Shown here: in pieces, positions 1-9,025 of the stretch
Layout of the letters: each line of letters begins with the position of its first letter
Numbering within the stretch: the stretch's first letter is position 1
Assembly: GCA_028279405.1 (NCBI GenBank)
Contig: JANQNU010000060.1
Coordinates: 62,001 to 126,000 of the forward strand
Origin: Phycisphaerae bacterium
Lineage (GTDB): Bacteria > Planctomycetota > Phycisphaerae > UBA1845 > Fen-1342
DNA length: 64,000 bases
Direction of reading: 5' to 3'
The notes under the pieces: generated by a model
What the model was told of the DNA's origin: nothing
Database searches by the model: none
Seen by the model: only the letters and a program-made list of their open reading frames with translations
Made by a program: the position numbers and the translations under genes

Positions 1-2
1 CT

Positions 3-1997
3 ACGCAGTCGGCGAATGAAGCTCACGACAACCGGGGGCGCGCGCGGCGTGCCGAACATGACGCCTTACTCGACAAGTTGGCGGATGCTTGGTTTGACGC
101 AAGAGAGCCTCGAATACTTGTGCTCTGTGGCGCCCCGCGCAAATACGTAAACAGGCACTTGTCCCGGCGGTTCGGTCTGTTTCGGCCTGAGACGTCCCAG
201 CAACTTGAACAAAAAGCGAGGCGAGATGCGGGCAATGAGCGAGCTACGGGAGTCCGTGGTGTTGACCGGGCAACTCTGACGCAACCGGGGACGATTGCAA
301 GTTCCAACCTATCGTCCCGTCTCTACATTGGCGATGATTTGACCTTGAGCGGAGGTTTCGCATCGAAAATCGAGGCTGCCGTAGTGGGTCTGCTATCCAA
401 ACGTGAGATGCGAATCGAAAGCGTGCAGGCGGAGGCTGAAGCGCAGCGGCGGCTGCTGACAGTGCTCCAGAACAACGCCGAGTATGATGCGATTGCTGCG
501 ACGTTCGCCGAGACCAATGCGGATTATGTTCTCTACATCAAACTTCATCCGGAGCCGTTCGCTGACGACGGAACGCCGCGCGTCTCGGTCGAGTTACAGG
601 TTCATCGTGTGGGCATGCCTGGTTTTGTCGATGCAGATGTATTGCCACCATCGCGCGTCGGATCGGGGAAGCGATTCCTCGATGCCTATGGGAGCCGGAT
701 CACTGGCTGGTTTGCGAGAGCGATGTTGCGCCAGTTTCAAAGCAAACGCGGCTCTCTGACGCACGTCGTGCTCGTCGGTGGTCAGGCCCTGACACGGCCC
801 CTCTATCAAGCGGTGCATAAGAACGAGCTCGACGGCATTTTGCGTATCGTGGATCGAGGAGGCAGCGACACGCAGGGTCTGCATCAGTACGATGTTCGGC
901 ATCGGGGCGATTCGATGCAGTTGTTGTTTACGCTCCAAGACTTCGCACGAGAAAAACTCCAGGTGGAGTTGGTTCGGCAGGATGCGATCGATGGGGCGTT
1001 GACGCTAGGCGTTCAGCCGATCCGAGACAATGCAAACCGCCCGCGCCGACGCTGGGAAACCCTGGCCGATCTCAATGATACGGGACGTGCGGAAGTAATG
1101 GCCGCCGTTGCGGATGCCTACCAAGATCGAGGACGTCCTTCGATTGCCATTGTCATCAACCGGGAGCTGACGGACGTCGAGATACGGGCGATGGATGCCC
1201 AGACACAAAAAGCGGCGGGGCTTGACGCACAGGCAGTGTCCGGTAGGCGTATGGTAGCCTACGGCGCTGCGTTGCGTGGCTTCGACTCTGGCGAAGCACA
1301 GACCGATGCGATGAACACACGTACGATGGAGGACGTTGTACTACGTGTTTTTCGCGAGGAGTACGTTGAAGCAAACATTCAGCTGCGCGATCCGACGACG
1401 GTTGCAGCGCAGATTGCCAAGCAGGCCGACCGAGAGCAGATCGTCTTCGACGATGCGATGATGATGAAGCTGATTCGACAGGCCAACGTTGCCGATCTCG
1501 TGATTTATGGTCTCGGACGTGTGGATCAATCACGGGGGCGCCCGAAGTACAGCTATAGCTTTCGAATGGTGCAAACAGACAATGGCGAGGTCGCGGCGGC
1601 ACACAGCCTCGAATGGACAAAGCGGGAGTTTGCCGCTTCGAGCAATCCTTTCGAGCACATGGCGCGGGAGGTCACGGCCAGGCTGTTGGTTCAGTGTATG
1701 GACGCTTGGGCGCCGCCGGACCAGATCGTCATTGACGTCCTCAACGTCAAGTCATTAGTTCAATTGATGAGGATTCGTGATGTGTTCGACAAACGCATCC
1801 CTGGCGTGGAGCACTGCACGGTCAGCGAGTACACCGGGCAATCGCGAGGATCCATCAAGATCACCTATTCGGCTGGGATGGATCATCTTCTGCGATGGTT
1901 CAGCCAGGAGGCTCAGAGCCTGCCTTTCGAGGTGGCGAGTTCGGACCAATCCCGTTCGCGCCTCAGCATTCGCATTCTCGATGAGCTTCACGACTGA
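3..1997 (+). CDS. Secreted LpoB/CsgG-like protein of unknown function, 5' end beyond the window
   Basis: The reading frame is open to the left edge, so the first residue and any signal peptide are missing; a TTG at 78 is the first possible start inside the window but nothing supports it. About 665 residues are visible. Residues read from the edge contain an alternation of strands and helices with a segment A-D-L-V-I-Y-G-L-G-R followed by Y-S-Y-S-F-R-M-V and T-D-N-G-E-V near 1485-1620. That segment resembles the LpoB/CsgG pattern in which a protein reports a lipoprotein-like beta strand and then a duty such as marking or building envelope structures. An earlier strand pair (Y-I-K-L-H-P-E-P and V-S-V-E-L-Q-V near 530-605) has the same look, so the protein may hold two or three related domains. 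The gene converges on the ankyrin kinase and overlaps it tail to tail by 10 nt. Family assignment is tentative; coding status is secure. Confidence 0.7.
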   Translation, partial: TQSANEAHDNRGRARRAEHDALLDKLADAWFDAREPRILVLCGAPRKYVNRHLSRRFGLFRPETSQQLEQKARRDAGNERATGVRGVDRATLTQPGTIASSNLSSRLYIGDDLTLSGGFASKIEAAVVGLLSKREMRIESVQAEAEAQRRLLTVLQNNAEYDAIAATFAETNADYVLYIKLHPEPFADDGTPRVSVELQVHRVGMPGFVDADVLPPSRVGSGKRFLDAYGSRITGWFARAMLRQFQSKRGSLTHVVLVGGQALTRPLYQAVHKNELDGILRIVDRGGSDTQGLHQYDVRHRGDSMQLLFTLQDFAREKLQVELVRQDAIDGALTLGVQPIRDNANRPRRRWETLADLNDTGRAEVMAAVADAYQDRGRPSIAIVINRELTDVEIRAMDAQTQKAAGLDAQAVSGRRMVAYGAALRGFDSGEAQTDAMNTRTMEDVVLRVFREEYVEANIQLRDPTTVAAQIAKQADREQIVFDDAMMMKLIRQANVADLVIYGLGRVDQSRGRPKYSYSFRMVQTDNGEVAAAHSLEWTKREFAASSNPFEHMAREVTARLLVQCMDAWAPPDQIVIDVLNVKSLVQLMRIRDVFDKRIPGVEHCTVSEYTGQSRGSIKITYSAGMDHLLRWFSQEAQSLPFEVASSDQSRSRLSIRILDELHD

Positions 1998-3910
1998 CCG
2001 CGTTCATTGAGCGTTTGCAGCAACCGCTCGTTTGTTGTTCGGCGGGCGGCTTCAAGTGCACTCACGCCATCCCGGGCTTCAAGATTCGGATCCGCTCCTT
2101 TCTTGAGTAGCGATCGGATTACTTTGACGATCGCGGAGTCATCGAATCGAATGGCCTCTTCCACAGCGAGGATAAGCGCCGTCTTCCCATCGACGGCCGT
2201 GGCTGAGGTCGAGGCGCCCTGATCGAGCAGGTAATTCACCGCATCCGCTTTGCGCGCGAGCGCAGCGATGTGCAATGGCCTGTACTCTTCGACACGGGTT
2301 TGGCGTTCGAGTTGATCGCCGGCAACGAGAAGCGCTTTGAGCATATCGACCGAGCCTCTCGACGCTGCCGCGTGGATCGGGTAGTACCCGTCCGCGCCGC
2401 ATACGTTCAGAGCGCCGCCGTTCGCAAGCAGCTCTTTCGCGGTCAATACGTGATCGTTCCGGCAGGCGAGCATCAGCGGCTGCTCCCCCGTTCGTCGTGT
2501 TTCATTGGGAGACATACCGGCACTTAGAAGCACACGTACGAATCCCGAGTATCCCAGCCGCGCGGCCAGATGCATAGCCGTGTCACCATTCCTGCTGCGA
2601 GCAGGCCGGACGTCGTACTTCGCTAACAGCGTCTTGAGTGCCAAGAGGTCGCCGCTTGAGATCGCTTGAGAAACGGCTTCCCATGATGCGGTGGGCTTGA
2701 TGGTTTCAGCACGCTCGGCTGGCTGCGTAGTCGCAGCGCCCGTTCCTATTTCAGGCCTGCCGTCGGCTGTCGTTGCGGGGTCGCTTTCGGGCTGCTCTAT
2801 GTCCGCATTATCGAGCGTCTTCGTCGGCAGTACATCCGCGTTTGGCCTGTTGGTCAGGATGACGAGGCTCGTTGCGAGCAGCACGGCGGCTACCGCCATG
2901 GATGCGCGGTACTTCCAGCGCCCTCGAGTCGAAAGCGCTCTGTCCAGCGCCTTGGACATCGAAGCCACCGACTCAAATCGTCTTGAGGGTAGTGGACTGA
3001 TCGCTCGCATCACTACCTTGCCGATTCGCCCATTCAAGGACGTATTTGCGGTTCCGCGGGACCTTCTCGGTCGTGTCGCGAAGACAGCATTTGTCTGAGG
3101 TGGCAGGTGGCCAGCAAGCAACTCGTAAAGAACCACGCCTAGAGAGTAGATGTCGGATCGATGATCTGGAAGTGCATCTGGCGTTCGCTGCTCCGGGCTT
3201 GCATACGCAGTGGTCCCCCGATGATTACCAAAGTGCTCGAAGTACCCCGCCTGAGACGGATCCGTCGTCTGGGCGATACCGAAATCAACGATCTTGACAA
3301 TACCGGATCGTGGTTTGTCGTCGGCTTGTACTAGAATGTTGTTTGGCTTGAGATCTCGGTGGATAAGCCCTCTGTTGTGTATGTAACTCACGGCTTCGCA
3401 AACGTTCAAGAAAAGGTTGATTCGCTCTGAATCAGTAAGTTCTTCTTGATCGCAGAATTCCAGCAGCGTACGTCCTTTGACGTACTCAGTTACCAGATAG
3501 GGTAGTCCTCCTCTTGTGGATCCTGAATCAAGAAACCGCGCGATGAACGGGTGACTGAGTCGACCGATGATCTCGATTTCGCGGCTGAGAAAGGCGCGCT
3601 GCGCGGCATGCTCGAGATCAGTTCCATCCAGCGAGATTACTTTGACCGCGCCGAGTTGTTCGACCTGTCCGTTCCACCGACGCCCCAGATAGACGGTTCC
3701 GTACCCGCCCTCACCTAACACTGCACCGATTTGCCAGTCATCGATCATGAGGCACGGCTGGTCATCCTGAGCTAAGGCCGTCTCGGCAAGCAACCGTTCG
3801 ATTGCCTCGCGATCAACACGGTGCATCGAGAGGAACGCCTCTCGCTCCTCATTCGTCATCCTTGCCGCTTGCAAGGCGAGTTGTATGAGCAAGTCGTTCG
3901 GTTTCGTCAT
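1988..3910 (-). CDS. Membrane Ser/Thr protein kinase with C-terminal ankyrin repeats
   Basis: A PknB-type kinase of 640 residues. The glycine loop is L-G-E-G-G-Y-G-T-V (65-73), the ATP-binding lysine is K90 in G-A-V-K-V, the catalytic loop is H-R-D-L-K-P-N-N (184-191) and the DFG motif is at 209-211, so the enzyme should be active. One transmembrane helix lies at about 336-354. A Pro/Thr-rich linker then leads to five or six ankyrin repeats from about 420 to the C terminus, recognised by repeated G-D-T-A-M-H-L-A-A-R-type units. Kinase cytoplasmic, ankyrin domain outside the membrane is the simple topology. The ATG chosen overlaps the stop of the upstream sigma-factor gene as ATGA, which argues for translational coupling; an in-frame start 15 nt upstream is possible. 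An ankyrin tail is unusual beside the TPR tails of the other kinases here. Confidence 0.93.
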   Translation of the reverse strand: MTKPNDLLIQLALQAARMTNEEREAFLSMHRVDREAIERLLAETALAQDDQPCLMIDDWQIGAVLGEGGYGTVYLGRRWNGQVEQLGAVKVISLDGTDLEHAAQRAFLSREIEIIGRLSHPFIARFLDSGSTRGGLPYLVTEYVKGRTLLEFCDQEELTDSERINLFLNVCEAVSYIHNRGLIHRDLKPNNILVQADDKPRSGIVKIVDFGIAQTTDPSQAGYFEHFGNHRGTTAYASPEQRTPDALPDHRSDIYSLGVVLYELLAGHLPPQTNAVFATRPRRSRGTANTSLNGRIGKVVMRAISPLPSRRFESVASMSKALDRALSTRGRWKYRASMAVAAVLLATSLVILTNRPNADVLPTKTLDNADIEQPESDPATTADGRPEIGTGAATTQPAERAETIKPTASWEAVSQAISSGDLLALKTLLAKYDVRPARSRNGDTAMHLAARLGYSGFVRVLLSAGMSPNETRRTGEQPLMLACRNDHVLTAKELLANGGALNVCGADGYYPIHAAASRGSVDMLKALLVAGDQLERQTRVEEYRPLHIAALARKADAVNYLLDQGASTSATAVDGKTALILAVEEAIRFDDSAIVKVIRSLLKKGADPNLEARDGVSALEAARRTTNERLLQTLNERGQS

Positions 3911-4497
3911 TCTTCGTTCGTCCATTCACGCAGCAAATTACGGGCCAGCCGCCACAGGTTCTCCGCAGTCGACTTGCTAATACCAAGGATGCCGGCAGCC
4001 TCCTCGACTGAGTGGCCTCCGAACCACCTCAATTGAACCAGTTCCGACATCTCAGAATCATGCGCTTCGAGCTGCTCCAGAAGTTCTCCAACCTTTCCGA
4101 TATCGACCGACGGGCGCTCGGCAATGCTGGTCAAATCAACCAGCACCGGCTTGCGGCCCCCGCCTCGCTTCTCGGCCTTGCGCTTGCGCGCGTGATCGAG
4201 CAGGACTCGTCTCATTGCCTGGGACGCAGCCCCGAAGAAGCGAGTACGTGACGCCGCATTGAGTTTCCCGTTCAGACGAATAAACACCTCGTGAACGAGC
4301 GCCGTTGGCTGGAGCGTGTGGCCAGGCCGTTCGTGACGCATTCGACTGCTTGCGAGGCTTCTCAGTTCGTCATAAACAGCATGAATCAACTCGCCATAGG
4401 TAGCCTGATCGTTGGGATTGCTTTGTAACTGACTCAACAATGTTGTCACGTCCTTGCGCGGTGTCGATTCCGGTGCCGTCTCGGCCTGAGGTTTCAT
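3907..4497 (-). CDS. ECF RNA polymerase sigma factor (planctomycete sigma-70 ECF type)
   Basis: A 196-residue extracytoplasmic-function sigma factor. The region-2 signature H-T-L-Q-P-T-A-L-V-H-E-V-F is at about 60-72, followed by the M-R-R-V-L-L-D-H-A-R core-binding helix and a basic K-R-K-A-E-K-R-G-G-G linker. Region 4 holds a helix-turn-helix with S-V-E-E-A-A-G-I-L-G-I-S-K-S-T-A near the C terminus. This is the family (Sigma70_ECF) that planctomycetes pair with Ser/Thr kinases. It is first in a two-gene operon with the ankyrin kinase and shares four bases with it. The ATG is preceded by GGAG at a normal distance. No anti-sigma factor is encoded nearby, so the kinase is the likely controller, by inference from the family. 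Confidence 0.95.
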   Translation of the reverse strand: MKPQAETAPESTPRKDVTTLLSQLQSNPNDQATYGELIHAVYDELRSLASSRMRHERPGHTLQPTALVHEVFIRLNGKLNAASRTRFFGAASQAMRRVLLDHARKRKAEKRGGGRKPVLVDLTSIAERPSVDIGKVGELLEQLEAHDSEMSELVQLRWFGGHSVEEAAGILGISKSTAENLWRLARNLLREWTNEE

Positions 4498-5230
4498 TTT
4501 GTTCTCCGGGCTTGTGTAGTAGTCTTGTGGTATGCAACGCGATCTGGTCGTTCTCTATTATCGTTCGCGTATTGTGCGGCTTTTCACCTTGAAAAATCTC
4601 GAGATTGGGAATGACAAACGGTACCGTTGGCTAGGTTCATGAGTGCTTTGGCGGAGTTGTAAACGCTCGTAACTCTCTCTTTTGCAATGACTTGTCGTGT
4701 TGGTTGCCCGCGACTGTTAGCGCCGACGGAAGGCCAGGATCGATCCTGGCGAGCTGCGAACGGAAATCGACAAGCTACCTTGCCGACTTGTTGCGGAAAC
4801 TGCTCGAAGCGCGGCGGCTGGCCGACGCGCCCGAGGACCTCCAACCTGTGTTGATTTTGCACTGCCTCGTTTCCTGACTGATTCAAGAGGGACGATCAGA
4901 CTGGCCGGCGGCCCGTTGCGCGGCTGTGTCGCGATTTCGTTCGGGTCGCGGGAGGCCATCGGCGACCGTCTTAGCACACGCGGCGTTTTCTCAGGATTTT
5001 CCGACGAAGCGGCATCCGTTTGCGAATGAGCTGATTAGGCAGGGTGTGTTCACTGGGACTCGGGCTGAGTACCAGCCGGGCCCCGGAGCGGCGATCCCTG
5101 ACGCAACGCACATCGGACGGACCGACCTTGCGGCGAGTCCAGGCGGCGATGTGTGGTCCGTGGTTCCCTGTTCGCGCTGTTCCGATGCGATTCAGGTGAT
5201 GAGGCCATAGAAGAGTACTGGAGTTGGGCC
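4498..5230. other. Intergenic region between divergent genes, no gene supported
   Basis: About 730 bases separate the sigma-factor start from the TIGR03790-family gene and must hold both promoters. Short open frames exist on both strands, but none has a ribosome-binding site with a recognisable product. A frame at 4926-5210 on the plus strand has mixed coding-like composition but no recognisable motif. No long repeat or terminator was seen. Confidence 0.5.
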
Positions 5231-8200
5231 ATGCCGCGTAGCAACAAGGTTGTCACAATGATCGTGCTGTTCGTGGTTTCGATAGGAGGAGGGGGCGCGT
5301 TCGCAGACCCCTCGCCCCGGATTGTGATTGAGGCCGTGGAGGCGCCATATGCCGTCAGAGTCAACTCCGCGACCAATCCGGAGCCATTCAGAGTCGCGAT
5401 TCATGCCGTAGTCCCGCCCGACCATTCGATCGAGTACAGCCTCGATGTGTGTAGTCTCGCCGGTTGCTTTGCTTCTTTCCCATTTCAGGACTCGCCCGAA
5501 TTCGATGTGATGGTCGACCAGGACGGGGTTTTTCGTTTCAAGGCGACGGTGCGCATCCTAGGCGAGGACGTCACGAGCTCAGACTCAAGCCGGCAGATTT
5601 TCGTCTATCCCGACGGTCCGATCACGCCGCCGAACGCGCTGCAGGAGTTCCGCGCCACGGCCCGCGGCATCTTCGCGGTTACATGGCCGTCCGAATCCGG
5701 TGGCAGCGGCGGACCGCCGACTTCATCTCAGGACGGAGCCGGCAATCATTCCATTTGGGGCGGCGGCACGACGCAGGTCGTCGCCTATGACATCATTCTC
5801 ACGCCCAACTCCAATACCTTGGAAGTCGAGCCCATTGTCGAACGATTGTATGTTCCGGACTCCGTGTGGGAGCCGCGGAATTACACGCAGGGGTTTTCCT
5901 TGTTCGACTCGCAGGATTCGCGGCTTGGCGACCTGATCCGGACGATTAATGAGAAGGTTGCGGAAACGACGCCGGTCGATGGTTCGCTCTCAAGGGTGAC
6001 GGCGACGATTCAGGTGCTGGCACAGGACGGCCTGATCTATGACTACATGCCGCTTCCCGTGACGTTGAATCTCTATGACGAGTTGCCTCACGTCGTATCG
6101 CTGACGCCGGTCGTCGATCTTCCCAATCGGACGGTGCGCGTCGAACTGGGCGAGGTCGTTGTTCCGGAGAACGGGTTTTTCTCCGCGGACGTAGCGCGCG
6201 TGTATCACAAGAACTATGGCACCGAGCCCGGCGATTACTGGGAGATTCACGAACCGATGACGGGCGACTCGGTGCTGCTCGTCGACAACCAAGGTGCTCC
6301 GGTTCCGCCGGGCGCTCTGACGGGACCGTTCCTGGTCAATATCGTTGATGAGCAAGGGATTCCAGTCGAGGCGGTTCTGTCGTCCGAGAGCATCGAAGGA
6401 GGGCTCGGCGTGCCACAGTGCTGGGATGGCATCGACAATGACGGCGACGGGCTGGTCGACTTCGATGACGGCGATCCCGATTGCGATTTCATGTACGACC
6501 TCTACGAGTATGAGAACGTCAACGACCTGGAACTGGCAGCGAGAACGCTTGTCATTTACAACGAAAACGCGGCGGATGCCCGGCAGATTGCGGAATACTA
6601 CGCGCTGCGGCGCGGCATCGATCCGTCGCACATCTGCCCGATCACCGTCGCGCCCGGCCATTATGCCGCCGCGTGGGAACTGGAATGGGCGGCAGCACGT
6701 ATCCGGGCGCACATCTGTGAGCGTATTCTAGAGATACCGCCCGGATTCTGCGGCGTCCTCTCCAATGTGGCGCTCGCGGAAAGGTCGCCGATCACGCACC
6801 TCGTGATCATCAAGGGGATTCCCGCCCGACTGTACGGGACGCCATGGGGGTCCGACCAGAAGGAGCCATCTTTTGATTATTACCTCGCGTACTCGATCTA
6901 CAACGATGGTGTGCTTGATGTCGTCGACGGCAAGGTCCTGCACGGTCTCTTTGACGGAACCGAAACGGACGGGGTGGACTATCAGCCCGTCGACTCGATC
7001 AGGAGTTACATTCGCCAACTCGACCCGGCCCGCGACCGCATGGTTGCCTACGGGCGTATCGAGGCCATCACGACAGCACGCACGCTGGACCTGATCGATC
7101 GCACGATTCAGGCGGAGCGCGCCGGCCCGTCGGGCAAATTCCTCGTTCAGGAGGAACATGATCGCACGGAGATTTTCGACTTCCTGGCGGACATCAGTTC
7201 CACGCACGATCCGATCAACCGCCCGGCGCACTGCCACCCAAGCGCGTACATACTGACGGACGGCCTCGACTGGCCGCACAATGAGTGTCGCGCGGGTACG
7301 ACCTTCGAGGGGATTATCCCGGGAGAGCCGGTCGATCCCGACACCGGCCGGAACCAGAGCATTCCTTATGCCGTTAATGCGGGGATATACGTGGGACAGG
7401 GCCTCCCGCAAATCGGCGGCCCTGCGCACGACGCGTTCAGTGGGTTCGCCAACATGATCAACTGGCGCCGCGTGCATCCTGACGAGCAGGCGTCCCCGTG
7501 CACGCCGCTGTGTGCCGATCTGCCGACCCAGGCGGAGCGCACGGCGTGCCGGGCGGCGTCGACAGATTTCTTTGGTGAAATCAACACGGACTGTGTCGGC
7601 GTGGCGCCGGGAATGCTCGGCTGGCAGTTGCGTTCGTGGCCCGTGCAATATTATGGATTCACGCCCCATGGATGGACGTCGGAGAGCGAAGGGGCGACAG
7701 AGAAGATCATGCCGCACCTGCTGGTCGGAGACCCGGAACACGGAACGTACGCTCACTTCGGGGCGCTCGACGCGGTTGCGGAGCCCGTCTGCGTGAGTCC
7801 GCCGGGCGTTCCTCCGCAGACGGTGCCGTGCCTGGAGCTCATTGCGATCGACCTCGCGTCGACGACCACGCTCGATGAGCCGATCCCGGTCGTCGGCACG
7901 AAACGCTTCCGCATCGGCTTCGATTACCGTCGCGGCGGAAGCGAGACGGGCAGGTTGGTCCTCCGAGTAGCGTTTCATCCCGAAGGCGGAGGCGATGATG
8001 CGGCGTTCGTGATCAACCGCGCGTTCGACCTCGTCGCTCCTCAGCCGACCTGGACGCATCGAAGCAAGGTATTCAACGTGCCAGAGCGGTACTCACCCAT
8101 TGTCGCCGTAACCGTCCAATTGATCGCGAAGCGCGGTGATGACATTCGCGGGTGGCTCGACCTGGACAACATCACGCTGACCGACGACCAGGTGGCATCC

Positions 8201-8935
8201 GCGCCCAACCTGATCCCGGAAGAGATTGGCGCCTTTGAGAGCGTCGTTCACGAAACGGTGACTTGGGGGGATTGGGCCCCTAACGTGATCGATCGATTGG
8301 GTGGCGTTGCATGGTGGGGTAGCTCGTCACATCACGTGACGGGCGGTTTTACATTCGTTCCTGTCACGAAATTCCTCGGTGCTTTCTACGCGGGGCGTAC
8401 CCTGGGCGAATCGCTCTCATTCGTCGGGAGTTCTGCGGTATCCGGCATCATCTATGGCGATCCGCTCTATCGACCAGCAGGTGTCAAGATCTACCTGGGT
8501 CAGGGAATCGAGCCGGTCAACGATCCCGCGAATCCGTACCGTCTGTATGCCGACGAGGCCGAGCTCTGGCAGGATCATTCGCTGGTCATCAATGCGTTCC
8601 ACGGCCAGGCCGATCACGAGCCGGGATCGCCGAACGCTGCATCTTGGCGCGTGTCCATGTGCCCATTCGAAAGCGTCGGCTTATGCGATCAAATGAACGC
8701 CTGGACGCTCGTTGACGAGCAGCATGGGGTCACGGGCAACGACGTCAATGGTGTTTTCGCCCATCCGCTCAATGTCAGCGTAGGGGAGTTGGTTGACGGT
8801 AGCATGCCGAACAGTGTGCAGAATATTGTCCTGCGTTTGCGTGTGTGGATTCCGTCACAGGAAACAGTGATGGGGCCGGTAGCAACCCACAACAATGATC
8901 TGACCAACTACGCGTATTTCCGCTACATTCCGTGA
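5231..8935 (+). CDS. Secreted TIGR03790-family protein, 1234 residues
   Basis: The start follows a GGAG site eight bases upstream and gives a signal peptide (M-P-R-S-N-K, then a hydrophobic stretch ending G-G-G-A-F-A). The N-terminal 400 residues are beta-rich and look like Ig/fibronectin-type modules. A calcium-type loop C-W-D-G-I-D-N-D-G-D-G-L-V-D lies near residue 397. The TIGR03790 domain starts at about 438 with L-V-I-Y-N-E-N-A-A-D-A-R-Q-I-A-E-Y-Y, continues with H-L-V-I-I-K-G-I-P-A-R-L near 525, and ends around 1080 with S-G-I-I-Y-G-D-P-L-Y-R-P. The family is usually about 450 residues; here roughly 150-200 residues of beta-sandwich, like a carbohydrate-binding module, are inserted near 850-1000. 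The family's function is unknown. The gene stands alone, divergent from the ankyrin-kinase operon and convergent with the next kinase. Confidence 0.88.
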   Translation: MPRSNKVVTMIVLFVVSIGGGGAFADPSPRIVIEAVEAPYAVRVNSATNPEPFRVAIHAVVPPDHSIEYSLDVCSLAGCFASFPFQDSPEFDVMVDQDGVFRFKATVRILGEDVTSSDSSRQIFVYPDGPITPPNALQEFRATARGIFAVTWPSESGGSGGPPTSSQDGAGNHSIWGGGTTQVVAYDIILTPNSNTLEVEPIVERLYVPDSVWEPRNYTQGFSLFDSQDSRLGDLIRTINEKVAETTPVDGSLSRVTATIQVLAQDGLIYDYMPLPVTLNLYDELPHVVSLTPVVDLPNRTVRVELGEVVVPENGFFSADVARVYHKNYGTEPGDYWEIHEPMTGDSVLLVDNQGAPVPPGALTGPFLVNIVDEQGIPVEAVLSSESIEGGLGVPQCWDGIDNDGDGLVDFDDGDPDCDFMYDLYEYENVNDLELAARTLVIYNENAADARQIAEYYALRRGIDPSHICPITVAPGHYAAAWELEWAAARIRAHICERILEIPPGFCGVLSNVALAERSPITHLVIIKGIPARLYGTPWGSDQKEPSFDYYLAYSIYNDGVLDVVDGKVLHGLFDGTETDGVDYQPVDSIRSYIRQLDPARDRMVAYGRIEAITTARTLDLIDRTIQAERAGPSGKFLVQEEHDRTEIFDFLADISSTHDPINRPAHCHPSAYILTDGLDWPHNECRAGTTFEGIIPGEPVDPDTGRNQSIPYAVNAGIYVGQGLPQIGGPAHDAFSGFANMINWRRVHPDEQASPCTPLCADLPTQAERTACRAASTDFFGEINTDCVGVAPGMLGWQLRSWPVQYYGFTPHGWTSESEGATEKIMPHLLVGDPEHGTYAHFGALDAVAEPVCVSPPGVPPQTVPCLELIAIDLASTTTLDEPIPVVGTKRFRIGFDYRRGGSETGRLVLRVAFHPEGGGDDAAFVINRAFDLVAPQPTWTHRSKVFNVPERYSPIVAVTVQLIAKRGDDIRGWLDLDNITLTDDQVASAPNLIPEEIGAFESVVHETVTWGDWAPNVIDRLGGVAWWGSSSHHVTGGFTFVPVTKFLGAFYAGRTLGESLSFVGSSAVSGIIYGDPLYRPAGVKIYLGQGIEPVNDPANPYRLYADEAELWQDHSLVINAFHGQADHEPGSPNAASWRVSMCPFESVGLCDQMNAWTLVDEQHGVTGNDVNGVFAHPLNVSVGELVDGSMPNSVQNIVLRLRVWIPSQETVMGPVATHNNDLTNYAYFRYIP

Positions 8936-9025
8936 GATCTCAATCGGCGAAAGGATCGATAATGCAGTCGAAGGGACGAGTAATGACGGGGCCGCCGCAT
9001 TTGGCTTTCGCGGGCGCGAGCTCCT

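Noticed and set aside
4926-5210. Plus-strand frame before the TIGR03790 gene
   Set aside because: No ribosome-binding site or known motif. The region is needed for the promoter of the following gene.
6728-8059. Open frame of 443 codons on the minus strand
   Set aside because: It is the shadow of the TIGR03790-family gene, with Arg/Ala-rich composition and no motif.
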